A stretch of DNA of 64,000 bases from Halomarina salina (GCF_023074835.1 NZ_JALLGW010000002.1:434001-498000); one strand, 5' to 3'; shown: positions 15,205 through 24,821, numbered from the stretch's first letter. Numbers and translations: made by a program. Notes: generated from the letters alone by a model not told the origin.

Positions 15205-16980
15205 TCAGTCACTGGTCTGGGCGAAGAGGTTCTGGACGTCGACGACGTTGAACTGGCCGTCGCCGTTGTAGTCGAACAGGAGCGGGTCGCCGGTGACGAC
15301 GCCGGAGTCGCGGTTGACGAACAGCGCCTGCACGTCGCTGGCGGTCAGTTCGCCGTCACCGTTGACGTCCTCGTAGACGCCGTCGCCGTCGAGGTCCTGT
15401 GGCGGTCCGGCGTAGCTGTCGTCGATGAGCGCGAGAGTGACCGCGACGGTCCCGGTCGCCTCGTCGTCGACGGTGAACACGCCGTAGTCGTACTCGCCTG
15501 GCGCGAGGGAGTCGGGAATCGCGGCGCTGAGCGGGACCGAGTCGGTCACGCCGGCACCGAGGGTGACGGGCGCGGACGCGACGGTCTCGCCGGGCGCGAG
15601 CGTCCCGTCGCCGTTCAGGTCGAAGCGGAGCGAGACGGTCTTGGTCGTCTCCAGGCTCCCGTCGTTCGTGACGTCGGCCGTCACGGTGAGCGACTCGCCG
15701 CGGACGACGCTGTCGGGGCCGTCGAGGTTCGAGACGAGGAACTCCGCCGGGACGACGGACAGCGTCGCGTCGGACGTGCCGGTCACGTCGTAGGTCTCGA
15801 CGCCGTCTTCGGTCCCGAGGACCGCCGAGGAGACGGAGAGCGTCGTCGAGTCGACGCTCGCCCCTTCGACGGTCACCGTCGCCACCGTCACCGCGCCGGT
15901 GTCGGCCGTGTCCATTCCGACGGCGGCGATGGACGCCGAGGAGCCGTCGCCGGCCACGCTCGCGTCCTCGAAGCCGGTCGCCGGCGAGTCGATGCCGACG
16001 ATCTCCGCCGTGGCGGTGTCGCCGATTGCCACGTCCAGGTCGATGGCACCGACGCCGCCGTCGGCGTTCTCGACGACCACGTCGAAGGTGGCCGTGCCGC
16101 CGACGCCGACGGTCTGCTCGGACGGCGAGAGGCTCACGGCCGTCGCCGGCCCGTCGCCGCCACCGCCGGAGGACGCGGCGACGCTCAGTGCGGCCGTCGC
16201 GCTGTCGTCGTCGCTGTACACGCCGTGGGTGTAGCTGCCCGCGCTGGCGCTGCCGGGGACGGTCACGTCGAACGTGACGGCCTGGGACTGCCCGGCGTCG
16301 AGCGTCACCTGCTCGGAGTCGAGCGTCTGCCCGTCGAACTGGTAGACGACGGTCTGGGTCCCGCTCTCGCCGCCGTCGTTCGTGACGGTCGCCGAGACGG
16401 AGATGGACTCGCCCGCGTCGGCGCTTCCCGGTGCCTGCAGGTTCGAGACCTGGAAGTCTGCCGGGTCCACCGCGACCGGTTCGACGGTCAGCGTCGCGCC
16501 GTTCGTGCCGGTCACGTCGTAGGAGTTGCCGGGCAGGTCACTGAGGTCGGCGTCGGTGATGCTGAGGCCGGTCGACCCCTCGGCGACACCCTCGACGGTG
16601 ACGGTCGCTATCGTCGGACTCGCCCCCGCGATGGGGTTGTTGCCGTAGACGGCCTGGAAGCCGGCCGACGACCCGTCGGCGGCGACGTCGGTGTTCACGA
16701 AGCCGGGGCTGCCGGCGACGCTGACGGCCGTGATCTCCGCCACTGACGGATCCGTCAGTTCGAGGTCGACGTCGGACGCCCCGACGTCGCCGTCGGTGGT
16801 CTCGACGACCACGTCGAACGTCGTCGTCTGGCCGACGGTGACGGTCTGGCTGTTCGGTGCGATGCTGACTTCGGTGCTCGTCGCGCCCATGGCGACGCCC
16901 GGGACGCCCGCCGCGGCGACGAGCATCGTCGCGAGTACGAGGGCCGCGACCGCCCTGAGTGTCGATGTATCGTGGTTCAT
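15205..16980 (-). CDS. secreted bi-cohesin protein with CARDB-like domains and dockerin (protein B)
   Basis: A 591-residue exported protein: signal peptide (1-32), cohesin-like domain 1 (about 33-168), CARDB-like adhesion domain (about 170-270), cohesin-like domain 2 (about 275-400), second CARDB-like domain (about 405-515) and C-terminal dockerin (about 525-591). The dockerin has two F-hand Ca loops: DGDGVYEDVNGDGELTASDV and a second starting DYNGDGQFNVVDV. Carrying both cohesins and a dockerin, it could act as an adaptor scaffold joining dockerin proteins to the cohesin of protein A or C. It lies 57 bases upstream of the protein A gene. Confidence 0.8.
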   Translation of the reverse strand: MNHDTSTLRAVAALVLATMLVAAAGVPGVAMGATSTEVSIAPNSQTVTVGQTTTFDVVVETTDGDVGASDVDLELTDPSVAEITAVSVAGSPGFVNTDVAADGSSAGFQAVYGNNPIAGASPTIATVTVEGVAEGSTGLSITDADLSDLPGNSYDVTGTNGATLTVEPVAVDPADFQVSNLQAPGSADAGESISVSATVTNDGGESGTQTVVYQFDGQTLDSEQVTLDAGQSQAVTFDVTVPGSASAGSYTHGVYSDDDSATAALSVAASSGGGGDGPATAVSLSPSEQTVGVGGTATFDVVVENADGGVGAIDLDVAIGDTATAEIVGIDSPATGFEDASVAGDGSSASIAAVGMDTADTGAVTVATVTVEGASVDSTTLSVSSAVLGTEDGVETYDVTGTSDATLSVVPAEFLVSNLDGPDSVVRGESLTVTADVTNDGSLETTKTVSLRFDLNGDGTLAPGETVASAPVTLGAGVTDSVPLSAAIPDSLAPGEYDYGVFTVDDEATGTVAVTLALIDDSYAGPPQDLDGDGVYEDVNGDGELTASDVQALFVNRDSGVVTGDPLLFDYNGDGQFNVVDVQNLFAQTSD

Positions 16981-17105
16981 TCGTCTTCTGTCGTGGTCGT
17001 TCGCGCTGCTGGTCGAGTCGTGTCCGTTCGGCGGCCGAACGGGGTCGATGGGGCGACGTGGCGGGGAGAGGTTGACCTCTGGAGTCCGGCCGCCGGTCGC
17101 GCATC

Positions 17106-17126
17106 GGAGCGGTGATCGGCCGCTCC
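17106..17126 (-). terminator. hairpin after protein C gene
   Basis: GGAGCGG (17106-17112) pairs with CCGCTCC (17120-17126), a perfect 7-bp stem with a 7-base loop. It lies 18 bases beyond the stop of the 1032-residue gene. The same hairpin core with the same TGATCGG loop recurs at 20382-20400 after the 1468-residue gene. It could be a processing site, an mRNA 3'-end stabiliser or a terminator. Confidence 0.5.
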
Positions 17127-17143
17127 GTGGCTGTGGCGCTGGC

Positions 17144-20100
17144 TCACGAGTTTCCTCCCTGGAGTGCGACGAACAGCGCCTGCACGTCCGAGATGGTCAC
17201 CGAGCCGTCGCCGTTGACGTCGAAGGCGTCCTCGTTGGCCTGGACGACGCCGTCCTCGAAGTTCTGGAAGAACGCTTGCACGTCGGAGACGGTGAACGAA
17301 CCGTCGCCGTTGACGTCCTCGTAGACGCCGTCACCGTCGGGGTCGGTCGGCGGCGAGGTGAACTCGCCCACCGGTCCGGGACCGTCGTCGCCCGTGCTGG
17401 ACGGGTCGTACCGGAGGACGACGTAGTTCGAGGCGAATCCGGGGTCGCCGTCGCCGTCCTCGACGGCCGCGACGAAGTAGTTCAGGCCGCCGTCGGCCGA
17501 GGAGTTGGTCAGGTCGACCGCGACGGTCGCCTGGCCGGTCGCGTCGGTCGTGGTCGAGTAGTACTCGACGACGACCGCCTTGTTGGCCTCGTAGTCCTCC
17601 ACGTCGTACGGCGTCGGGACGTCGCTCAGGTCGAGGACGCCCTCGACGCGCACGAGCGTGACCGGCGCGTTCGCCGGACCGCTGACCGTGACGGTCTGGG
17701 CCTGTTCGTTCACCGTCGCGCCGGCGTGGCGCGCGGAGAGTATCGAGTCGTCGAGGGAGACGCCGTCGACGCCGATGGTCGGCGCCGGGGCGACGTCACC
17801 GTCGAGGGACGCCTCGGCCCCGCCGGCGCTCCCGTCGCCGACGAGGTCGGCGGTAGTCGCGCCCGCCTCGTTGGCGACCGTGACGGTCGCCCCCGAGAGC
17901 TCCAGTCCGGAGACCGGACCGGCGGCCTGCGAGCCGAGCGGCGTGCTGCTGATGCTGGTCGGGTCGTTGTCGACCGAGAACGTCATCGTCTCGCCGGGGT
18001 CGAACCCGTCGAGCGTGACGACCAGCGAGTCGTAGCCCGCCGTGTCGTCGACGCCGTTGTGGAAGTCGGCGTACTCGACGTTCGTGACGGTGACCGCACC
18101 GCCGTCGAGGCTGAACTCCTTCCCGACGTTGTCGCCGGCGGTGTTGTACGGGTCGAACACCATGTCCGGCAGCATCGTCGGCGCGAGGTCGAGCGTGAGC
18201 GTCTCGATGGCCGACTCGCCGGTGTTGGTCACCTGGAACGACCCACCCGTGTACGTGGTCGCGTCGACGCCCGAGTCGGGGGTGACGGCCACCGACGCGT
18301 TGGGTGCGACGGGTCCGCCGCCGCTGCCGTCCTCGACGGAGCGTACGACGATGGCGCTGACCTTCGCGTTGTCCGCGCTGGCGCTGAACTCGACGTTCAG
18401 TTCGCCGTCGGTCACCTCGACGGTGTACGTCCGCTCGGTCGCGGAGAGCGGACCGACGTCCGCGTAGATGTCGTAGTCCACCAGTTCGACCGCACCGCCC
18501 TCGACGTTCGCGCTGAACACGCGGTCGCCGATCTGGTCCGTGTCGCCGTCGTTCGGCGAGACGCCCTGGTAGATCTCGGCGAACTGCAGGGTCACCTCGT
18601 AGACGCCGTTCTCGACGGGCACGTCGTAGCTGAACGGGTCGCCGTAGCGCTCGGTGTGGTAGAGCGCGTCGTCGTCCGTGTTCGCGACGTCCGGCGCGCC
18701 GGAGACGCTGTACGTGCTCCCGCCGCCGAAGTTCGTGTCCGCCGCGTACTCCGTGCCGTCGGTGGCCGTGTACTGGTTCCCGCCGGCGTTCACCGCGAAC
18801 ACCACCTCACCGTCGGACGGTCCCGACGGAGCGTCCGAGTCGTACTCCAGAATCACCGTCTGGGAGGTGCGACCGGAGTTCTCGCCCGCGACCGCCGCGA
18901 GGAAGTAGTCGTAGTCGCCCTCCGAGAGGGAGACCGCGACCGTCGCGCTCCCGTCGGAGCCGAGCGCGACCGTCTGCGTGGAGACGCTCGCGGCCATGTT
19001 CGCCTCGTAGTCGTCGACGTCGTAGCCGGCGGCGGGTGCCGGCGTCCCGACGACGTGGAGCAGGGTGACGCTCTCGCCGGCCGGTCCGTCGACGGTGAGC
19101 GTCTGGCTCTGGTCGCCGACCGTCGCGGCCGCGTGGGCCGGGAAGTCGGTCCCGCCCAGCGTGACGCCCTGAACGCCGAGCGTGGGCGCTGCGGCGACGT
19201 CGCCGTTCGCGGTCGCCTGGGCGCCGCCGGCGCTTCCGTCGGTGAACAGGTCGTTCGTGACGCTCCCGTCGGCCGAGGTGACGGTGACGGTGCTGCCCGC
19301 GAGTTCGAGGCCGGAGACCGACCCGGCCCCGCCCGAACTGTCGACGTCCTTGATGCTCGTCGGGTCGATGTCGACCGAGAACGTCAGCGTCTCGCCGGGC
19401 TGGAAGTCGTCGAACGCGATGGTCAGCACGTCGTAGCCGTCCTCGCCGTCCACGCCGTTGTGGGGGGCCGAGAACGTGCCGTCGACGAGACCGGTCGCGC
19501 TCGCGCCGCCGTCGGGGCTGAACCCCTTGGCGACCGCGTCGCCGGCGGTCCCGTCGGGGTCGAACACGACGTCGGGCACGACGCTCTCCGAGAGGTCGAT
19601 GGTGACCGACTCGACGTCGGTCTCGCCGTCGTTGGTGATGGCGAACGAGCCGCCGCCGTAGGTGCTCGCCGCGATGCCCTCGCCGTCGTTGGCGGTGACG
19701 GTCGCGCTGGTGGCATCGTCGCTGCCCTCGACGGTCAGCGTCGCGCCGTTGGTCGCCGTGACGTCGTAGCCCGACCCCGCGTCGTCGAAGACGAGGAACT
19801 CGGCGAGGTCGACGCCGGTCTGCCCGGCGGCGGTCCCCTCGACGGTCACGGTCAGGACCGTGACGCTCGGGCCGTCACCCGCGAGGGAGTTCGACCCGTA
19901 GAACGCCGCGAAGGTGGCCGAGCCACCGTCCGAGGCGACGTCCACGTTCGTGCTCGCCGGACTACCGGCGTAGCTCACGTCGGTTATCTGGGCGACCGAG
20001 GAGTCGGTGAGCGTCACCTCCCCTTCCGCCGCCCCGACGTCGCCGTCGGTGTTCTCGACGACGACCTCGAACGTGGCCGTCTGGCCGACGTCGACCGTCT

Positions 20101-20242
20101 GGCTGGTCGCGAGGACGCTGACCTCGGTGCTGGTCGCCGCGAAGGCGACCCCGGCCGCGCCCGCGGAGACGACGAGCATCGCCGCGAAGACGATGGCCGC
20201 GAGTGGTCTGAGGGCCGTTCCGGCCCCTCTGTTTCTTGTCAT
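17144..20242 (-). CDS. secreted cohesin-malectin-dockerin protein with duplicated modules (protein C)
   Basis: A 1032-residue exported protein: signal peptide (1-35), cohesin-like domain (about 36-165), a roughly 300-residue beta-rich module (about 170-470), a malectin-like carbohydrate-binding domain (about 475-640; YTATDGTEYAADTNFGGGS start, EIYQG core), a second copy of the 300-residue module (about 645-955) and a dockerin (about 960-1032; DGDGVYEDVNGDGSFTVSDV, then a second FDVNGDGSVTISDV loop). The malectin domain suggests a glycan ligand. With a cohesin at one end and a dockerin at the other, the protein could form chains. No catalytic domain is recognised. Confidence 0.8.
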   Translation of the reverse strand: MTRNRGAGTALRPLAAIVFAAMLVVSAGAAGVAFAATSTEVSVLATSQTVDVGQTATFEVVVENTDGDVGAAEGEVTLTDSSVAQITDVSYAGSPASTNVDVASDGGSATFAAFYGSNSLAGDGPSVTVLTVTVEGTAAGQTGVDLAEFLVFDDAGSGYDVTATNGATLTVEGSDDATSATVTANDGEGIAASTYGGGSFAITNDGETDVESVTIDLSESVVPDVVFDPDGTAGDAVAKGFSPDGGASATGLVDGTFSAPHNGVDGEDGYDVLTIAFDDFQPGETLTFSVDIDPTSIKDVDSSGGAGSVSGLELAGSTVTVTSADGSVTNDLFTDGSAGGAQATANGDVAAAPTLGVQGVTLGGTDFPAHAAATVGDQSQTLTVDGPAGESVTLLHVVGTPAPAAGYDVDDYEANMAASVSTQTVALGSDGSATVAVSLSEGDYDYFLAAVAGENSGRTSQTVILEYDSDAPSGPSDGEVVFAVNAGGNQYTATDGTEYAADTNFGGGSTYSVSGAPDVANTDDDALYHTERYGDPFSYDVPVENGVYEVTLQFAEIYQGVSPNDGDTDQIGDRVFSANVEGGAVELVDYDIYADVGPLSATERTYTVEVTDGELNVEFSASADNAKVSAIVVRSVEDGSGGGPVAPNASVAVTPDSGVDATTYTGGSFQVTNTGESAIETLTLDLAPTMLPDMVFDPYNTAGDNVGKEFSLDGGAVTVTNVEYADFHNGVDDTAGYDSLVVTLDGFDPGETMTFSVDNDPTSISSTPLGSQAAGPVSGLELSGATVTVANEAGATTADLVGDGSAGGAEASLDGDVAPAPTIGVDGVSLDDSILSARHAGATVNEQAQTVTVSGPANAPVTLVRVEGVLDLSDVPTPYDVEDYEANKAVVVEYYSTTTDATGQATVAVDLTNSSADGGLNYFVAAVEDGDGDPGFASNYVVLRYDPSSTGDDGPGPVGEFTSPPTDPDGDGVYEDVNGDGSFTVSDVQAFFQNFEDGVVQANEDAFDVNGDGSVTISDVQALFVALQGGNS

Positions 20243-20381
20243 TTTTGTGTTGTGTCTGTGTTGGCTGTCACGCCGACCCGAGTCGGCGAACCGTTCTCCT
20301 GCAGGTGGCCGCCGCGAGCGACGGGTGATGGCGGACCTCTGGAGTCCGTCCGTCGCCGCCGACGACCCGCGAGAACTGCGA

Positions 20382-20400
20382 GAGCGGTGATCGGCCGCTC
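20382..20400 (-). terminator. hairpin after protein D gene
   Basis: GAGCGG (20382-20387) pairs with CCGCTC (20395-20400) around the loop TGATCGG, 14 bases beyond the stop of the large dockerin gene. Loop and stem match the hairpin at 17106-17126. Both are followed further on by a shared ACCTCTGGAGTCCG block, so the two intergenic regions are related. Confidence 0.5.
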
Positions 20401-20414
20401 CCGGTTGCGGTCGC

Positions 20415-23400
20415 TCAGCTACTGGTCGCCTCCTGGAACAGGGCCTGGACGTCGCCGACGTTGACCGAGCCGTCGCCGTTGACGTCGAACGCGTCGACGT
20501 TGTCCTGGACCGTGCTACCCTCGTAGTTCTGGAAGAACGCCTGGACGTCGCCGACGTCGAACGAGCCGTCGCCGTTGACGTCCTCGTAGACGCCGTCGCC
20601 GTCGGTGTCGGTCGGCGGCGAGGTGAACTCGCCCACCGGTCCGGGGCCGTCGTCGCCGACGGCCACTATCTCGATGGCGTTGATCTGCGGGTTCTCGGCG
20701 AGACCGTGGAGCAGCTCCACGTCGACGCTGTCGTCGGTCGGCGTGACGGTGAACGACTCCATGCCGCCGGTGTTGTCGCCGTAGGCGACGATGGGGTCGA
20801 AGTCGGTCAGGACCTGCTGGCCCTCTACCGAGACGTCGAACACCCGGTCGCCGGGGTCGCTCGTCCCGCTGTAGCCGTCGTGGAAGTACAGCCTGGCCTC
20901 GTAGGTCGTCCCGGACTGCGCCGAGAAGCTCCAGAGCATCTCGTCGCCGCTGTCGGGGTCGTACCGTTCGGTCCCGAACACCGCGGTCGGCGTATCCGAG
21001 GACACCGACGCGTCGACACCGCCGACCGCGTACGGGAGGCCGCCGGGTATCGACCCGCCGGCGACGAGGTACGGCGACGGACTGCCGCTGGTGTCCGCAC
21101 TCCAGACCGGCCCGTCGTCGGTCGCGGCCAGTTCGGGACCGCCCACGTTCACGCGGTGGACGACCGTGCCGTCGGCGGGTTCGCCGTCGGCGTCCTCGAC
21201 GGTCACGGTCACCGTGTCGGTGTCCGAGAACTCGCCGTCGGAGACGCTGACCTGGAAGGTGAGCGTCTGGTCGCCGTCGACGTCGGGAGCGGTGAACGAC
21301 ACCGACTCCGAGTCGAAGAAGTCGAGGCCCGCGTCGGGGCCGTCGAGCTGTGACCAGGTGAACCCGAGCGTGTCCGCGTTCGGGTCGCTGGAGCCGGACG
21401 CGTCGAGGGTGACCTGCTGGCCCTCCTCGACGGTGACGTCCGCGCCGGCGTCGGCCACCGGCGGCTGGTTGGCGGGCGGCGTGACGTACTCGACGACGAG
21501 GTCGGTCCACGTCGCGTCGAACGTCGACCCCGCGTTGTAGGACGTCGCGACGACGCCCACCGCGAGACCGCTGCCGTCGGCGCTGTCGAGCCAGGACGAC
21601 GGCACCGTCGTCTCGCCGACGTACGTCTTCTCGCCGCCGGGCGGCGTGTAGTACGCCTTCACCGTCTCGTTGCTCGGGAAGACGGTCAGCGAGAGGTCCG
21701 TGTTGCTGCTCGGCCCCGTGACGCTCCCGTCGGTGACGTGCTGGTCGTACTCGCCGAACGAGCCGTCGACCTCCTTGGCGAACTGGATACCACCGTCGCC
21801 GCCCTCCGCGGAGAGGATGAGCTTCAGGTAGTTGTCCTGGTCGCCGTTCCCGACGTAGATACCGAGCCCCTGGTAGTTCTGGGGGTCGGCCGGGAAGCCG
21901 TTGACCGTCGTCGAGACGGTGAACGGCTGGTCGGGGGCGTCGACACCGCGCTGGAACGCGAACTGCTGGGCGTTCTGGTCGTTGACCGCGTCGCCCGAGG
22001 GGACGTTCTCGACCGTCAGGACCTGCGCCGCGCCGCCGACCGTCATCTGGTCGGGGTCGTAGAGGTCCAGGTAGTCGTCCTGCCCGTTGGTCATCAGGCC
22101 CGTCCAGCCCTGGCCGTTCGGACCGAACAGCTGGGTCTCGGAGAGGTCCATGGTGACCGGCAGGGACGTCGAGGTGCCGTCGTCGGCGTCGAGCGCGAAC
22201 GGGTCGGCCGTGTCGGGCGTGCCGTCGTCGTCGTCGTCCGCGTCGTTGACGTTCGAGGTGCCGTCACCGTCGAAGTCCGCGGGCGTCGAGGCCGCCGAAC
22301 ACGGGTCGGTGCCCGCGTCGAGTTCGTCGGCGTTGTCGTAGCCGTCCTCGTCCTCGTCGAGGGCCACGTCGTCGGCCGCGGTACACTGGTTGCCACCGCC
22401 GCCGCTACCCTCGTAGTCGGTCGGCTCGAACACCGTGATGCCGCCGCGGGCGGTCCAGACGGTCCCCGGGAAGGGGCCGTCGTCGCCCTGCGCGGCGATG
22501 CCGAGCGCGCTGAGGTCGCTGAAGAAGTTGCCGCTCTGTTCGGTGACGCCGGTGCCGTCGGCGGTCAGTTCGACGCGGGTGACGGAGCTGGAGCCCACGA
22601 CGACCAGCAGGTCGCCCTGCATCTGGCCGCCGAAGTTCGAGGCGGTGTACTCCTCGATACCGCCCGTCCAGCCGAACTCGTCGCCGAGGGAGTTGTCCTC
22701 GTTCGCGCCCTGGTAGTCGCACTCGATGGGGTTCACCTTCGAGGCGGGAACGGGGCTGTTCGACTCGGTGATGTCGTAGACGAGGTTCCCCGCCGCGTCG
22801 TAGATGTCCGCGCCGGTCGGGTTGCCCCGGATGGGAGCGGGGTGACCGCCGTAGCTCCCCTCGCTGGCGAGGTGGAGCTGGTCACCGTCCCCGGAGCCGG
22901 GGTCGTTCGGTTCGTTCGTACAGACCCCGCCCGAACCCTCGCCGATGGGCTGGCCGCCCCAGCCACCGTTCGGGCCGTTGTCGATAGTGTAGAGTCGGTC
23001 GTCCTCGGTCAGGACCAGGTCGTACGGGTTCCGGTAGCCCGAGGAGTGGACCTGAACGGGACCGTCCTCGACCCACTTCGCCTGGTTGACGCCGTCGTCG
23101 CCGCCGAACGGCAGGTCGTCGCCGTCGGTGGCGTCGTCGGTCTGGATGGTCGGAATCGCGTACAGGAACTCGACGTCCGGGTAGGCGCTGTCGTAGTCCT
23201 GCAGGTTCTTCGGCTGGTAGTTCTGGTCGATCTGCTGGAGGTCGACCGAGAGCACCGCGGCCGAGAGCGCGTACTCGGACGTGTGGCCGAAGTTGTTGCT
23301 GGGCGCACCCTGGTTCGTGTGGCCGCCCTGCGCGACGAACAGCGTCGTGCCGTCGTCGCTGAGGTCCATCCCGTTCGTGGCGTGGTTCTCCTCGGAGCGG

Positions 23401-24821
23401 GGGAGGCCGAGGACGAGCACCTCGTGGTCGACCCCGTTCAGGCTCCCGTCGCCGTTCCAGTCGAACGTGAGCCGGGAGATGGCCCCCGAGTTCGTGTCCG
23501 TGTCGTCGTCGTCCGTCCCGACGTCGATGGTCGGGTCGGACGAGGAGACGTAGACGACGGGCGTCTCGGCGGTGCCGCCGACCGTCAGGCCGGTGACCTG
23601 CCGCGTGTTCTCGCCGGAGACGTAGTTCCCGTTGTCGTCGTGGTTCGGGATGTCCTTGATGGCGTCGACGCTCTCCTGAGAGACCACGTCGTACGAGTTC
23701 TCGCCGTCGCGGGTCACCTCCAGCGCGTAGACGTCGCCGTCCTGTTGGGCGACGTAGAGGCGACCGTCGGGGCCGAACTCCAGCGCCGTGAGCGACCCCT
23801 GGCCGAAGCCCTGGAGGCCGCTCTTCCCGAAGCCGACCTGCGCCGAACTCGCGCCCTCACCCGAGAGGGCGACGGTCAGCGGCGAGTTGCTCCCGGAGTG
23901 GCTCACTTCGAGCGTCGCGCTCTTGGCCTGTGCGTCGGCCGGAATGAACGTCACCGGGATGGTCGCGGACTCGCCGGGGGCCAGCGACCCCTGCGAGGGA
24001 CCGCCGGCCGCGAACTCGTCGGCGTCGGGTCCCGTGACCGAGACGCCCGAGACGTCGATGCTCGGGTCGCCGCTGCCACCGAGGTTGGTGACGGTCACGG
24101 TCTTCGCCTCGCTGTCGCCGGTGAGCACCGACCCGAAGTCGACGGCCGAGGGGCCGCCGAGCGTGTCGGGCTCCGGCTCGGCCGGGACGATCTCGATGGC
24201 CGAGACCTTCGCGTTGTCCGTGACGGTCGTGAGTCCGACGGCTATCGTCCCGTCGGTCGGCGTCACGGTGAACGACTTCATCACGGCGGTCTCCGCACCG
24301 ATGTCGGCGTAGATGTCGTAGCCGTCGAGGACCGTCTCGCCCTGGACGCTCACGTCGAAGACGCGGTCGCCGACCTGACCGTCGCCGCCGTCGTCGTTGT
24401 CGGCGTGGCCGTCGACGTGGTATATCTCGGCGAAGTAGAGGCGCACCTCGTACGGCGTCCCGCTCTGGATGCCGTCGTCGAACGTCCACTGCTGGTCGCC
24501 GTATATCTCGCTGGTGAACAGGTCGGTCGGTGTCCCCGCCGGAACGGAGCTACCGAGAGAGACCGACGCGCTCGCCGAGTAGGTCGTCCCCCCGCTGAGA
24601 CTCACCCCTGTCGTACTTCCCGGGGGTGTCCAGTCGGTGCCGCCGTCGGTGGCGGCGACGGTCCCGGACCCGGCGTTCACTCGATAGAGCGCCGGCGTCT
24701 CCTCCTGAGCGAACACGCCCGCGACGCCGAACGCGAGTCCGGCCGTCGCGGTGGAGAGCACCATGAGGAACGTGAAAGTTACTGCAATCGTCCGTCGTCG
24801 CACGTCGTCAGGTGGTTGCAT
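20415..24821 (-). CDS. giant secreted malectin/sugar-dehydrogenase-propeller/PKD protein with dockerin (protein D)
   Basis: A 1468-residue exported protein. After the signal (about 1-40) come a malectin-like domain (41-215), a choice-of-anchor-D/ASPM-like domain (216-323), a glucose/sorbosone-dehydrogenase-type beta-propeller (about 330-805; SSGYRNPYDLVLTEDDRLYT), Asp-rich thrombospondin-3-like Ca repeats (815-880), a concanavalin-like domain (885-1095), PKD (1100-1200), a second malectin (1205-1385) and a dockerin (1395-1468). The propeller family includes PQQ-dependent sugar oxidoreductases, so it may oxidise sugars outside the cell while docked to a scaffold. The ATG at 24821 is preferred to the TTG at 24866 because it directly precedes the signal peptide. 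First gene of the four-gene run. Confidence 0.82.
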   Translation of the reverse strand: MQPPDDVRRRTIAVTFTFLMVLSTATAGLAFGVAGVFAQEETPALYRVNAGSGTVAATDGGTDWTPPGSTTGVSLSGGTTYSASASVSLGSSVPAGTPTDLFTSEIYGDQQWTFDDGIQSGTPYEVRLYFAEIYHVDGHADNDDGGDGQVGDRVFDVSVQGETVLDGYDIYADIGAETAVMKSFTVTPTDGTIAVGLTTVTDNAKVSAIEIVPAEPEPDTLGGPSAVDFGSVLTGDSEAKTVTVTNLGGSGDPSIDVSGVSVTGPDADEFAAGGPSQGSLAPGESATIPVTFIPADAQAKSATLEVSHSGSNSPLTVALSGEGASSAQVGFGKSGLQGFGQGSLTALEFGPDGRLYVAQQDGDVYALEVTRDGENSYDVVSQESVDAIKDIPNHDDNGNYVSGENTRQVTGLTVGGTAETPVVYVSSSDPTIDVGTDDDDTDTNSGAISRLTFDWNGDGSLNGVDHEVLVLGLPRSEENHATNGMDLSDDGTTLFVAQGGHTNQGAPSNNFGHTSEYALSAAVLSVDLQQIDQNYQPKNLQDYDSAYPDVEFLYAIPTIQTDDATDGDDLPFGGDDGVNQAKWVEDGPVQVHSSGYRNPYDLVLTEDDRLYTIDNGPNGGWGGQPIGEGSGGVCTNEPNDPGSGDGDQLHLASEGSYGGHPAPIRGNPTGADIYDAAGNLVYDITESNSPVPASKVNPIECDYQGANEDNSLGDEFGWTGGIEEYTASNFGGQMQGDLLVVVGSSSVTRVELTADGTGVTEQSGNFFSDLSALGIAAQGDDGPFPGTVWTARGGITVFEPTDYEGSGGGGNQCTAADDVALDEDEDGYDNADELDAGTDPCSAASTPADFDGDGTSNVNDADDDDDGTPDTADPFALDADDGTSTSLPVTMDLSETQLFGPNGQGWTGLMTNGQDDYLDLYDPDQMTVGGAAQVLTVENVPSGDAVNDQNAQQFAFQRGVDAPDQPFTVSTTVNGFPADPQNYQGLGIYVGNGDQDNYLKLILSAEGGDGGIQFAKEVDGSFGEYDQHVTDGSVTGPSSNTDLSLTVFPSNETVKAYYTPPGGEKTYVGETTVPSSWLDSADGSGLAVGVVATSYNAGSTFDATWTDLVVEYVTPPANQPPVADAGADVTVEEGQQVTLDASGSSDPNADTLGFTWSQLDGPDAGLDFFDSESVSFTAPDVDGDQTLTFQVSVSDGEFSDTDTVTVTVEDADGEPADGTVVHRVNVGGPELAATDDGPVWSADTSGSPSPYLVAGGSIPGGLPYAVGGVDASVSSDTPTAVFGTERYDPDSGDEMLWSFSAQSGTTYEARLYFHDGYSGTSDPGDRVFDVSVEGQQVLTDFDPIVAYGDNTGGMESFTVTPTDDSVDVELLHGLAENPQINAIEIVAVGDDGPGPVGEFTSPPTDTDGDGVYEDVNGDGSFDVGDVQAFFQNYEGSTVQDNVDAFDVNGDGSVNVGDVQALFQEATSS

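Noticed and set aside
14152-20464. Very long plus-strand open frames (864 and 1257 codons) opposite the cohesin genes
   Set aside because: They mirror the codon pattern of the minus-strand genes, lack any domain and are Arg/Val/Gly-rich; the minus strand has signal peptides, cohesins and dockerins.
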